NCBI GenBank assembly: GCA_946886425.1
Contig: CAMPIP010000047.1
Coordinates: 1-13,906 of the forward strand
Reading direction: 5' to 3'
From: an uncultured Actinomycetes bacterium
GTDB lineage: Bacteria; Actinomycetota; Thermoleophilia; Solirubrobacterales; 70-9
Length of the DNA stretch: 13,906 bases
Position 1 is the first letter of the stretch, and each line of letters begins with the position of its first letter. The notes under the pieces are model-generated. The model had not been told where the DNA came from, did not search any database, and saw only the letters and a list, made by a program, of their open reading frames with translations. The position numbers and the translations under genes were made by a program. Below, one piece after another: positions 1 to 7,515 of this stretch.

Positions 1-209
1 GGGAAGGCCTGGCGTGCGGCCTCGGCGGTCGCCACTTCCGCCTGGTGCTGGGCCAGCGAGGATTCCAGCGTTTCGATCTGGCCGGCGAGCTGCCCTGCCT
101 CGTCGCGCTTAGGGCTGAGAATCAGCATCCAGAAGGCGGTCGCGAGCACAGCGATGACCAGCATTGCCCCGATCGCCAGATTCGCGGTCTTGCGGGACTT
201 GGCTTTCAC
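1..209 (-). CDS. pilO: PilO-like pilus assembly protein, N-terminal part (runs off left edge)
   Basis: About 69 codons are visible with no stop before the window edge. The chosen start is GTG at 209-207, one base after the pilN stop TGA (213-211). The product has a short basic N-terminus (KAKSRKT), one hydrophobic membrane segment at about residues 10-32, and then a heptad-like, Gln/Glu/Ala-rich stretch beginning near SPKRDEAGQLAGQIETLESS. This is the usual layout of PilO: cytoplasmic tip, single transmembrane helix, coiled coil, and a C-terminal ferredoxin-like domain that would lie outside the window. PilO pairs with PilN to form the alignment complex linking PilM and the motor to the fibre. 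The call rests on topology and on its place directly after pilM-pilN. The catalogue-defining C-terminal domain is not visible. Confidence 0.8.
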   Translation of the reverse strand, partial: MKAKSRKTANLAIGAMLVIAVLATAFWMLILSPKRDEAGQLAGQIETLESSLAQHQAEVATAEAARQAF

Positions 210-210
210 C

Positions 211-975
211 TCAGCCCCCTTCGCCTTCCGGCGCCGCTTCTTCGCCTTCGCTGCTTTCGTCCGATCCTTCTTCCCCGCCTTCACCCGTGACCGGGGGCGC
301 GGCTTCCGACGTGCTGCCGGCCAGCGGCGCGGGGGCGCCGTCGAAGGCGACCGTCAGGTTGAAGCTGGCGATGAAGGAACGCGTGCGGCAGTCCTCGCCA
401 CCACCATCGCCGCCCGCTTCGCCGCCGCCCGTCGACGAGGACTCGACGCCGACCCTGGTCACCCCGTCGATGTCCTTCAGCGCGGTGACGAAACCAGCGA
501 CCGCGTTCTGGCCGGCGGCGCAGCCGCTCAACGCCAGGGCCGGCCCGGCGATACCGCCGCTCAGACCCGAGCCTCCGGAGGATTCGCCGCCGGCGTCGCC
601 TCCGGCGGAAGCGTCGAGGCTGACCAGCCAGACGTCGTCGGGAAGGATCAGGGACAGTTCGCGCATCACCCGCTCCCAGTCAAAGCGGCTGTTGGCGAGG
701 CTGGTGACGGTGGCGACGCGCTGTTCGCTCATCGCCTGGAACTGGGTGTAAGCGGCGAGGCGCCGCGCCTGGGCCTGCGCGGCCGCGTCTTCGTGCTGCA
801 GCTGGGCCACTTCCGCCTTGCGGTCGGCGATCTGGTTATTGGTGAGGACGAGCGCCATCACGCCGGCCAGCGCCAGCACAAGGGCGCCCAGCAGCATGTA
901 GGCGAGCGGGCCGGTCCGCAGCGGGGCGCTGTCGCCGCGTCGCAGGTCGGGTGGGATCAGGTTGACCGGCCGCAC
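211..975 (-). CDS. pilN: PilN, bitopic T4P alignment-complex protein
   Basis: This is a 254-residue protein starting with GTG at 975-973, directly after the pilM stop TGA (978-976). The N-terminus carries RPVNLIPPD (residues 2-10), matching the conserved PilN peptide that docks into PilM on the cytoplasmic face. A membrane helix follows at about 24-45, then an Ala/Gln/Glu coiled-coil stretch (about 48-85). The C-terminal region resembles the PilN ferredoxin-like fold (LPDDVWLVSLDA near 111-122, AVAGFVTALKDIDGVTRVGVES near 158-179). Two oddities stand out. Gly/Ser-rich, acidic inserts sit at about 124-140 and 181-194. The last ~25 residues form an acidic, Gly/Glu/Ser-rich tail. Cys152 and Cys196 are the only cysteines and could form an extracytoplasmic disulfide. 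The family call is secure; the role of the inserts and tail is unknown. Confidence 0.92.
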   Translation of the reverse strand: MRPVNLIPPDLRRGDSAPLRTGPLAYMLLGALVLALAGVMALVLTNNQIADRKAEVAQLQHEDAAAQAQARRLAAYTQFQAMSEQRVATVTSLANSRFDWERVMRELSLILPDDVWLVSLDASAGGDAGGESSGGSGLSGGIAGPALALSGCAAGQNAVAGFVTALKDIDGVTRVGVESSSTGGGEAGGDGGGEDCRTRSFIASFNLTVAFDGAPAPLAGSTSEAAPPVTGEGGEEGSDESSEGEEAAPEGEGG

Positions 976-2058
976 TCAGACCTCCAGCGCCAGTCCGTAG
1001 GCGAGGGTCAGGCGCGCCGCCGCGGCATCTTCGAAGCCGGCGAGCGCCGCCGGGCGCACCACCTCGATCGCGGAACCGAGCCGCTCCCCCATCCGCTCCC
1101 CGAGGCCGGGGATCGAGCTGCCGGGGCCACTGAGGACGATCCGGCCGACAGGTAGCGCCCCCTCCTGAGCCCCGTAGTAGTCGAGCGAGAGCCGCAGCTC
1201 GTCGAGCAGCGCGGCAACGCCGTCTTCCAGCGCCCGCCGCGTCTCCGCCACCGTTTCCGGGTCGCCCTGGAGCGAGTCGACCGGCCACTCGAGGCCGACG
1301 TAGGTGAGCCACTGGGCGGCCAGCTCGGCGCTGATGCCGCGCGCGGCGGCGAGGCGCTCGGCCATCGCCTCCAGACCGGTGTAGGAGACCCGGGTGAAGA
1401 GACAGGAGCGGCCGCGGGCGATTGCCAGGTTGGTGACGTCGCCGACATTGCAGTAGAGAATCGCCTCGGTGGGACGCTCGCCGGGCTCGACGGCCGGCTG
1501 CGCGGTGGCGTCAGCAAGAGCGCGGATCATCGCGAAGGCGGAGAGGTCAATCCCGACCGGCTCGAGGCCGGCGCGGCGGATCGGCTCGAGGAAGGAGGCG
1601 ACCATGTCGCGGCGGGCGGCGACGACGACCACGTCGACTTGGGGCATCGAGCCCTCCTCGGCGGGGACGCCGCCGACCACCTGGTGCTCGAGAACCGCCT
1701 GGTCGAGCGGCATCGGGATCTGCTCCTGTGCCTGGAAGCGGACAGCCGCCTCCATCTCGTTTGGGTCCTCGATCGCCGGCAGGCGCACGGTCCGGACCAC
1801 GACGCCCTGGTTTCCGACTCCGATCCGGACCCGCTTGGGGAGCTTGTGCTCGGCGAAGAAGGACTTCAGCGCCGCCGCCAGCTCCTCGCTGTCGGCGACC
1901 TCCCCCTCGCGGAAGGCGCCGTCGGGCAGCGCCCCGATCGCGGTGGCGCCGACGCTAGCCTCGCCGTTGACCGTGACTTCGGTCGCGGCGACGCTGCCCG
2001 CCTCGATATCGAGGCCGGTAATCGCGGCTGGCTTCTTCTTGCTGAGGCTGAATTGCAT
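976..2058 (-). CDS. pilM: PilM, cytoplasmic actin-like T4P assembly protein
   Basis: This is a 360-residue protein if started at ATG 2058. It has an actin/FtsA-like fold: ITGLDIEAGSVAATEV (about 13-28) is the phosphate-1 loop. IGVGNQGVVVRTVRLP, EMEAAVRFQAQEQIPMPLDQ and GIDLSAFAMIRAL are PilM-typical blocks. IVLSGPGSSIPGLGERM near the C-terminus is the family's glycine-rich adenosine-site motif. PilM binds ATP and the N-terminal peptide of PilN, connecting the motor side to PilN/PilO. The frame stays open upstream to a TTG at 2133, which would add 25 residues, but that extension has no PilM-like character and the 360-residue form matches the usual family length. No good Shine-Dalgarno precedes the ATG, so the start is not certain. 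The stop abuts the pilN GTG. Confidence 0.93.
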   Translation of the reverse strand: MQFSLSKKKPAAITGLDIEAGSVAATEVTVNGEASVGATAIGALPDGAFREGEVADSEELAAALKSFFAEHKLPKRVRIGVGNQGVVVRTVRLPAIEDPNEMEAAVRFQAQEQIPMPLDQAVLEHQVVGGVPAEEGSMPQVDVVVVAARRDMVASFLEPIRRAGLEPVGIDLSAFAMIRALADATAQPAVEPGERPTEAILYCNVGDVTNLAIARGRSCLFTRVSYTGLEAMAERLAAARGISAELAAQWLTYVGLEWPVDSLQGDPETVAETRRALEDGVAALLDELRLSLDYYGAQEGALPVGRIVLSGPGSSIPGLGERMGERLGSAIEVVRPAALAGFEDAAAARLTLAYGLALEV

Positions 2059-2163
2059 AGGCGAGGTGGCGGCACAGGGGTGCAGGCCGCATTCCTGAAT
2101 CGACAGAAAGGCCTTCGACCTTTTGCCCTGCAAGTACCTATTTCTAGGAGAACCTGGACGGTT
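2059..2163 (-). other. pilD-pilM intergenic leader with inverted repeats
   Basis: This 105-nt gap is unusually long for this compact operon. On the minus strand it begins with a 6-bp hairpin, AGAACC/GGTTCT with a 5-nt loop (2165-2149), which overlaps the pilD stop codon. Further on, AAAGG/CCTTT is a second small inverted repeat, and TGCAGG near 2130 can pair with CCTGCA near 2080. There is no U-tract, so I do not call a terminator. It may be a structured leader or processing site, or part of an N-terminally extended PilM beginning at TTG 2133. It does not match a riboswitch class I can recall. Confidence 0.35.
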
Positions 2164-2919
2164 CTACGAGAAGGTGCCCAGATAGAGGTCGACGAGCTGG
2201 TCGCCGAGCAGCAGCCCGACCACGCCTCCGAGGGCGAGGAACGGCCCGAAGGGGATCGCCCGCTTGCGCGCCGAGGCGCCCTCGCGGGCGATCATCGCCA
2301 GGCCGACGAGCGAGCCGACGAGCAGGGCGACGAAGATCGCCGGGATCACGTTGCGGCCGAGGAAAAGGCCCATCGTCGCCGCCAGCTTGACGTCGCCGAG
2401 GCCCATGCCCTTCGGGTAGGCAAGCGCGGCAAAGAAGAGCAGTCCGCCGGCGCCGGCGGCGGCGATCAGCCGCACCGGCAGGCTGTCGAGGTCGCCGATC
2501 GCCGCGATCGCGACGGCGGTGACCGCCGCCACGAGCAGGATCGCGTTGGGGATGATCCGCCCCTCGAGGTCGGTCAGGGAGACGGCGACGAGCATCGGCA
2601 CGAAGACGAGGCCGAGGACGAGTTCAGTCGGGTCGTCCCAGAGAACCAGCACGGTCGCCGCGTAGAGCAGGCCGACGGTCAGCTCGGTGAGCGGGTAGCG
2701 GGGCGAGATCGCGGCGCCGCAGCAGCGGGCGCGGCCGCGCAGCAGGACCCAGGAGGCGACCGGGACGTTGTCGTAGGCGGCGATCTGGGCGCCGCAGCCG
2801 GGGCAGCGCGAGCGCGGGCCGACGATCGATTCGCCGCGCGGCACCCGGTGGGCCACCACCGTGATGAAGCTGCCGACCATCAGCCCGCCCAGGAAGGCGA
2901 GCACCGCCGCCGCGATCAC
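2164..2919 (-). CDS. pilD: Prepilin peptidase / N-methyltransferase (PilD/TadV family, A24)
   Basis: This is a 251-residue polytopic membrane protein with a GTG start at 2919-2917, 3 nt after the preceding pilin stop. It cuts the leader of the pilins in this locus after glycine and, in bifunctional members, methylates the new N-terminus. The N-terminal domain is present: GSFITVVAHRVPRGESI (about 16-32) and CPGC (about 39-42). The two catalytic aspartates are in SLTDLEGRIIPN and in the GxGD signature GMGLGDVKLA. About seven hydrophobic segments are evident. Oddity: the second zinc-type CxxC of the N-terminal loop reads RARCCGAAISPRYPL, so its first cysteine is displaced next to the second. This is probably the single peptidase for all three pilin-like products here. 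Confidence 0.95.
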   Translation of the reverse strand: MIAAAVLAFLGGLMVGSFITVVAHRVPRGESIVGPRSRCPGCGAQIAAYDNVPVASWVLLRGRARCCGAAISPRYPLTELTVGLLYAATVLVLWDDPTELVLGLVFVPMLVAVSLTDLEGRIIPNAILLVAAVTAVAIAAIGDLDSLPVRLIAAAGAGGLLFFAALAYPKGMGLGDVKLAATMGLFLGRNVIPAIFVALLVGSLVGLAMIAREGASARKRAIPFGPFLALGGVVGLLLGDQLVDLYLGTFS

Positions 2920-2922
2920 GCC

Positions 2923-4392
2923 CTAGCCCCTTTCGAGGGTGGTCGTCGTGTCGACCTCGATCCGGCTCGGGTAGGCCGGGTGGTCGTAGAGGAATTCGAG
3001 ATCACCATTGGTGGTGCCGGCGGGTTCGACGGAGATCGCGACCCCGAGACGGTCGCCCGCTTCGATTTCTTTGGGCGCGAACGTCATCGGCAGCCTCACC
3101 GCTTTCCAGGAGTCGTACCAGGCTCCCGACGCGAAGGTCCAGTAGGCGTTCTGGTCAACCGAATTGGTGAGGAGCGTGTCGGTCCATTCCGTCTCCGAGT
3201 CGTCGTGGCGGATGAAGATGAAGACGCAGATCCGTCCCGGATAGCTGACTTCGTTCACCGTCTGCGAGTAGAGCTCCAGCGTCGCCAGGCCTTTCATCTG
3301 GAAGTCGATCGGCATCTTGTCCGAGAGCCAGCGGTGCTGCTTGGCCTGCGGGTTGGCGCCTTTGGCCGGAGCGAAGCTGCAGCCGCTGTTGGCTTCGCGG
3401 AGGACCTGCAGCCCTTCGTCGGTGTTGCTCTCCGGCTCGAAGTCGCTCGCGTAGTCGTAGACGAGCGGGTTGTTTTCGTCCTCGGGAGCCGGGTCTGGCG
3501 GCGCCCCGAGCAGCATCGCGTCGGGAGCGCCCACTTCGCTTTCGCCCGTCTTCAGGCCGGCCCCGCAGTTGCCGAGCGTGTTGTGGAGCGGGTGGTCCCC
3601 GACGATGTCTTCCCGCACCGTCAGCTCTTCGGTCGAGCAGGGCGTGTCGGTGAGGAAGAACTGCTGGCCCGTCACCGCGTTGCCGGTGCCGAGGCCGCCG
3701 GTCTCGTCGTCGGGATCGGGGTCGGCGCCGCCGGTCCCGGGTTCGGAGAACGTTTCCGGGTTGGCGACCTGGGACTGCACTTCGACGTAGCCGCGTTCGC
3801 CGGCCCCGCCGGTCGAGGCGTTGAACTTGGCGGCGACGACGATCTGCTTGTAGTCCTGGTCGCCGGGGCAGAAGTCCTGGCTGCCGTCCTCGCTCTCCGG
3901 ACAGGACGGGTCGTCGCGCCAGAGGATGTAGCGGTAGAGCTCGCCCTTGACGTTCCCCTCTTCGAAGGAGATCGGGCCGGGGACGACGACGCCGCCGGCG
4001 ATTTTTTCGTCGTTCTCGCCGTAGACCTCCCCCCCGTTGGCGACCATCGTCGCCCATTCGGTGGCCGGGCCCCGCTTGAGATCGAAGTCGCCGTTGAGGA
4101 CGCGCGAGTTGGGGCTGAGTGGCGAGCTGACGCGACTGGGCGTGGTGGTCAGCGCTAGCTGTTCGTAGGAGAGCGTGTGCAGCTTCTCGAGCTCGGCCTG
4201 CGCCTTGTCGAGGGCGACCTGCGTCGCCTGGGCACGCTGGGCGTTGCGGGTGGCGGCGGCGAGGACGCCGAAGGTGGCCAGCGCCGCCAGCGACAGGACC
4301 AAGGCCGCGATCACGACCTCGATCAGGGTGAAGCCCTCCTCGCTCCGGAGCGGTCGCACGATCGCGCGCAATCGCCGTCGCATCGCCCTCAT
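2923..4392 (-). CDS. Large minor pilin with C-terminal beta-rich domain (PilV/PilX-like position)
   Basis: This 489-residue prepilin starts at ATG 4392, whose ATGA overlaps the stop of the upstream minor pilin. The basic leader ends SEEG (residues 17-20), followed by FTLIEVVIAALVLSLAALATFG, the class III-signal helix with Glu at mature position 5. Cleavage is predicted after Gly20. A coiled, Gln/Ala-rich helix continues to about residue 75. The remainder, some 400 residues, is far longer than an ordinary pilin. It is rich in Asp, Glu, Gly, Asn and aromatic residues, with several cysteines. The last ~110 residues (from about SYPGRICVFIF to SRIEVDTTTT) look like an extracellular beta-sandwich, perhaps ligand-binding (inference). 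The leader and helix are certain. The function as a tip or adhesin-type minor pilin is inferred from size and gene order. Confidence 0.85.
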   Translation of the reverse strand: MRAMRRRLRAIVRPLRSEEGFTLIEVVIAALVLSLAALATFGVLAAATRNAQRAQATQVALDKAQAELEKLHTLSYEQLALTTTPSRVSSPLSPNSRVLNGDFDLKRGPATEWATMVANGGEVYGENDEKIAGGVVVPGPISFEEGNVKGELYRYILWRDDPSCPESEDGSQDFCPGDQDYKQIVVAAKFNASTGGAGERGYVEVQSQVANPETFSEPGTGGADPDPDDETGGLGTGNAVTGQQFFLTDTPCSTEELTVREDIVGDHPLHNTLGNCGAGLKTGESEVGAPDAMLLGAPPDPAPEDENNPLVYDYASDFEPESNTDEGLQVLREANSGCSFAPAKGANPQAKQHRWLSDKMPIDFQMKGLATLELYSQTVNEVSYPGRICVFIFIRHDDSETEWTDTLLTNSVDQNAYWTFASGAWYDSWKAVRLPMTFAPKEIEAGDRLGVAISVEPAGTTNGDLEFLYDHPAYPSRIEVDTTTTLERG

Positions 4393-5012
4393 CCCGCCTG
4401 CAACGCGGCCGTGCGCAGCGTCGCTCCGTCGGAGATGGTCAGCTTCCCGGGCCCGTTCGGGTTGGGCACCCGCAGGGTGACGCCGACGTAGCTCGGCGAG
4501 GGGGTGGCCGGCGCGCCGCAGCGGCTCGGATCGGTCTCGGTGCTGGGCACGAAGCAGAAGACCGCGGGATCTTCGATGCCGGTCAGGGCGTCCGTTTCGG
4601 CCCCGACGGGAGTGCCGTCTTCGGTCGCTTCCAAGCGAACGCAGCGCCTTTCGGCGCAGGTGTAGGTGACCTGGCAGGTGATCGCGGCCTCGCTCCCTGA
4701 GGCGCTGGGCGCGCCACCGCATTCGGCGAGGCGGACCCGGGCCAGGAAGGAGACCTGGTTCGTCGTCGGTTCGCCGACCACCTCGACCCCGTTGCGGATC
4801 TCGCGGACCACCCGTTCCAGCTGCCAGCGCGCCGTGGTGACGTTCTGGGACTTCTTGCTCAGCGCCGGCTGGTTCTTGACGGCGCTGATCAGCATCGCCG
4901 TCGCGGCGCCGACGAGGATCGCGCTCATCGTCGCCGCGATCAGCAGCTCGACCAGGGTCAGGCCGGCCTCGCGGGAACGCCCGGAGAGGCGGCGACGGAT
5001 CGCGCCGATCAC
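4389..5012 (-). CDS. Minor pilin (prepilin with type IV N-methylation helix, PilW/PilJ-like)
   Basis: This 207-residue product starts with GTG at 5012-5010. The start overlaps the stop of the upstream secreted protein as GTGA, and the stop overlaps the next minor pilin's ATG as ATGA, so translational coupling is likely. The leader IGAIRRRLSGRSREAG ends at Gly17. The hydrophobic helix LTLVELLIAATMSAILVGAATAML follows, with Glu at mature position 5. The helix continues into an amphipathic stretch (LSKKSQNVTTARWQLERVVREIRNG), as in PilW-type minor pilins. The C-terminal head contains six cysteines (for example ITCQVTYTCAERRC), which suggests disulfides. Longer readings of this frame upstream lie antisense-free but overlap the confidently assigned upstream gene, so the internal start is preferred. 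Confidence 0.88.
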   Translation of the reverse strand: MIGAIRRRLSGRSREAGLTLVELLIAATMSAILVGAATAMLISAVKNQPALSKKSQNVTTARWQLERVVREIRNGVEVVGEPTTNQVSFLARVRLAECGGAPSASGSEAAITCQVTYTCAERRCVRLEATEDGTPVGAETDALTGIEDPAVFCFVPSTETDPSRCGAPATPSPSYVGVTLRVPNPNGPGKLTISDGATLRTAALQAG

Positions 5013-7405
5013 CGCGGCACCACCTTGAAGGCGCGGCGCACCGGCGAGGCATCGGCCGCGCCGGCGGCGTTGATGGCTACGACCCTGAGCAAGTGGCGAC
5101 CGCGGCCGAGTCGTTTCAGCCGCAGCGGCGAGCGGCAGGACCGCCAGCGACGGCGGTCGAGCTTGCACTGGAAGCCGGTCCCGGGCTGTCCGGTCGAGTC
5201 GGTGAAGCGGAAGACGGGATTGCGGGAGCGGGTCTTGGCGGCGGGGCCGAAGGTGATGCGGGTGCGGGGGGTGACGTAGGCGATGCCGGCCGCCGGCTTC
5301 GAAGTGGTGACGGTGGTGGTCGCCGTGCTGCCGCGGGCCGGCCGGAAGATGCCGCCGCCCGGCGAGCCGCCGCCGCCGGAACCGCCCGAGCCCCCCGAGC
5401 CCCCGCCTGGCGGCGGCTCGGAGTCCTCGACGTAGGTGAGCGGCGTCGAGCAGGCGGACACGAAGCCTTCGGTTTCGGCGGTGGCGCGAAACATCGTCAG
5501 CGAGCGCGCGGCGACCGTGACGAGCAGGCCCGGGCTGCCCAGCTGCGCGGCGGTCCCGGTGGCGACAGGTTCGCCGTCGCATTCGGGGGTCGTGTAGATC
5601 TTGATCAGCGAGCCGCTCTCGGCCACGCCGACGATCCGCGGCGTGGTCGAGCTGCCCGGCGAGGGTGGATCGGTGCCCTCCAGATCGGGTGGCGGCGGTC
5701 CCAGATCGAGGGAGGGGGCATTGCCGACCGAGATCAGTCGGGTCTCGTCTCCAGCCGGCGGGTTCGCGAGGAAGCGTTCGTAGACGTCGACCTCCTCGTT
5801 GCCGTCGTCGAGGGTGAACCGCTCGACCGAGGAGAAGTAGAAGTGGCGCCCGTCGCTGGACGCACCGGCGAACGTGGCGCCGCAGTTGCCGGGTTTCAGC
5901 GGGCAGTAGCTGGGCGAGGTGGTGACCAGGCTCGTCGTGCCCGTGGGACTAGTCGAGAGATCGCGAGCGTAGATGTCTCCTTCCCCGTCTTTGTCGTCAG
6001 CCCGGAGAACCTCTTCGGTGGTGAAGGCGACCTGCTCGGTGTCAGCGGAGGCCCGGTTGAACGTCGCGTCCTTGTCGGCGTTGCCGCAGGCCGGGCAACC
6101 GTCCGCGGCGGCCGAGACGAGCTCGGGCGTGCCGCCGCCACCAGTGGTCTGGCGGTAGATATCGGTACGGCCGTCGGTGTCCTTGTTGTCCGGGTCCAGC
6201 CGTTCGACGGTGCTGAAGACGAGGTGCGAGAAGTCGTCGCTGACGGCCTTGAACGTGGCGCCCCCGCACCCGCCGCTGCAGTCCGCGGGCGTGACAAGGG
6301 CCGGGCTGCCGCCGGACCATTCATAGATGTCGCTGGCGTTGTCGTCGGCGTCACTGCCGTCGATCGCCTCGGTGGTCGAGAAGAGGACCCGGGAGCCGTC
6401 GTCGGAGGCTGCCTCGAATTCGGCCGAGAAGTCGCCGCCGTCTACAGAGACCAGCTTGGTAGCACCCGCCACCAGGCCGCGCCCGTAGACGTCCGTGGCT
6501 CCATCGTCGTCGGTGTCGACCAGCTTCTCTTCGGTGGTGAAGAAGACCCACTCGCCGTCCGTTGAATTGTCGCCGAATACCGGCACCTCGCTACTGCCAC
6601 AGGAAGACGTGCATTCACCAGCCGAGACGAGAGTGGTAGCGGAGCTCCCGAGGTCGTGGGCATAGATGTCGACTATCGAGTCGCCATCGGCCGCGGAGAG
6701 CTGCTCGCCGGTGCTGAAATAGGCGTAGTCGCCATCGGACGAGATCCCAAGCCACGAGACCGCGAATTCCCCGTTTCCGCAGCCCGGACAGGACGCCGCC
6801 GGCGTCGAGACGAGCTCGGTTTGTTCAGCGAGGGGTTCGGCCGGATCGGGAATGTGGCGCACGTAGAGGTCCGCGACCTTGTCGGTGTCGGCCGCAGTCA
6901 GCGACTCCTCGCTCGTGAAGAAGACTGCTTGCCCTCCGTTGTCGACCGCGGCGAAGCTGGCGCCGAAAGCCCCGTGGCCGCACGGCCCGCAATCGCTGTC
7001 GCCGGCACTGACCAGCGTCGTCTTCCCCAGTTCGCGCATGTAGATGTCCCTCTGTCGGTCCGTATCTGCCTCGACCAACCCCTCGCTGGTCGAGAAGAAC
7101 ACCCGCTCCCCGCCCTTGCTCACCCCCTCGAACTGAGCGGCGTAAGCGTCGTTGCCCCCCGTCGGTCCCAGCGAGACTTGACGCGTCACGTAGGCGTTGA
7201 AGCCCTCGTCCCTCGACCGCTCGTAGAGATCCCGCTTCGTGTCGGTATCCCCTGGCATCAACTGCTCGTCGGACTCGAAATAGACGATCGCGCCGTCGGC
7301 GGAGGCGCCTTTGAAGGCGGGTGGCGTGGCCTGCGCCACCCCAGGGAGCGCAGTGAGCATTATGAGGAGCACAACGATGCCAAATGTCGTCAATGGCGTC
7401 CTCAT
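5009..7405 (-). CDS. Secreted nine-repeat propeller-like protein with Ig-like domains; candidate pilus-tip adhesin
   Basis: This is a 798-residue protein started at ATG 7405. That start gives a clean signal peptide (MRTPLTTF, then GIVVLLIMLTALPGVAQA, cleavage near 26); an upstream start at 7495 would run through a terminator hairpin. Nine related units begin near residues 43, 103, 162, 230, 289, 342, 397, 461 and 524. Each reads roughly F-x-S/T-x-E-x-L-(x4)-D-x-D-(x4)-D-I/V-Y. They are spaced 53-67 residues apart, and most link to an LVS strand. This resembles TolB/WD40-like propeller repeats; the Asp-rich turns could bind calcium. Six inter-repeat segments contain CxxCG or a variant. An Ig-like domain follows (about 588-658), then a Gly/Ser linker (about 665-684), then a second domain ending FQCKLDRRRWRSCRSP and HLLRVVAINAAGAAD, a style common in Thermoleophilia surface proteins. 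The role at the pilus is inferred from position only. Confidence 0.82.
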   Translation of the reverse strand: MRTPLTTFGIVVLLIMLTALPGVAQATPPAFKGASADGAIVYFESDEQLMPGDTDTKRDLYERSRDEGFNAYVTRQVSLGPTGGNDAYAAQFEGVSKGGERVFFSTSEGLVEADTDRQRDIYMRELGKTTLVSAGDSDCGPCGHGAFGASFAAVDNGGQAVFFTSEESLTAADTDKVADLYVRHIPDPAEPLAEQTELVSTPAASCPGCGNGEFAVSWLGISSDGDYAYFSTGEQLSAADGDSIVDIYAHDLGSSATTLVSAGECTSSCGSSEVPVFGDNSTDGEWVFFTTEEKLVDTDDDGATDVYGRGLVAGATKLVSVDGGDFSAEFEAASDDGSRVLFSTTEAIDGSDADDNASDIYEWSGGSPALVTPADCSGGCGGATFKAVSDDFSHLVFSTVERLDPDNKDTDGRTDIYRQTTGGGGTPELVSAAADGCPACGNADKDATFNRASADTEQVAFTTEEVLRADDKDGEGDIYARDLSTSPTGTTSLVTTSPSYCPLKPGNCGATFAGASSDGRHFYFSSVERFTLDDGNEEVDVYERFLANPPAGDETRLISVGNAPSLDLGPPPPDLEGTDPPSPGSSTTPRIVGVAESGSLIKIYTTPECDGEPVATGTAAQLGSPGLLVTVAARSLTMFRATAETEGFVSACSTPLTYVEDSEPPPGGGSGGSGGSGGGGSPGGGIFRPARGSTATTTVTTSKPAAGIAYVTPRTRITFGPAAKTRSRNPVFRFTDSTGQPGTGFQCKLDRRRWRSCRSPLRLKRLGRGRHLLRVVAINAAGAADASPVRRAFKVVPR

Positions 7406-7454
7406 CGAGCATCTACGGCTAGGTCCGCGACGCGCCTGATGGCCGGAAGAGCGA

Positions 7455-7483
7455 AAGGGGCGGACCGTTTCAGTCCGCCCCTT
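7455..7483 (-). terminator. Stem-loop terminator after pilA
   Basis: A perfect 11-bp inverted repeat, AAGGGGCGGAC / GTCCGCCCCTT, with a 7-nt loop sits 33 nt after the pilA stop. On the minus strand the stem ends in CTTTC, so the U-tract is short, but the stem is very GC-rich. It lies before the start of the next gene (7405). It probably terminates most pilA transcripts, or stabilises their 3' ends, while allowing some read-through. Confidence 0.75.
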
Positions 7484-7515
7484 CGTGCTCGACATCCAGC
7501 GTTCGGACTAGTCGC

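Noticed and set aside
1639..4158. Long plus-strand open frame (839 codons) and similar ones at 5093-6565 and 10389-11639
   Set aside because: They run antisense to pilM, pilD, the pilins, the repeat protein and pilC. Their Arg/Gly/Asp-rich composition is typical of GC-rich shadow frames and shows no domain.
7406..7495. Thirty-residue upstream extension of the secreted repeat protein
   Set aside because: It would translate the terminator stem and bury the signal peptide; the start at 7405 gives a normal leader.
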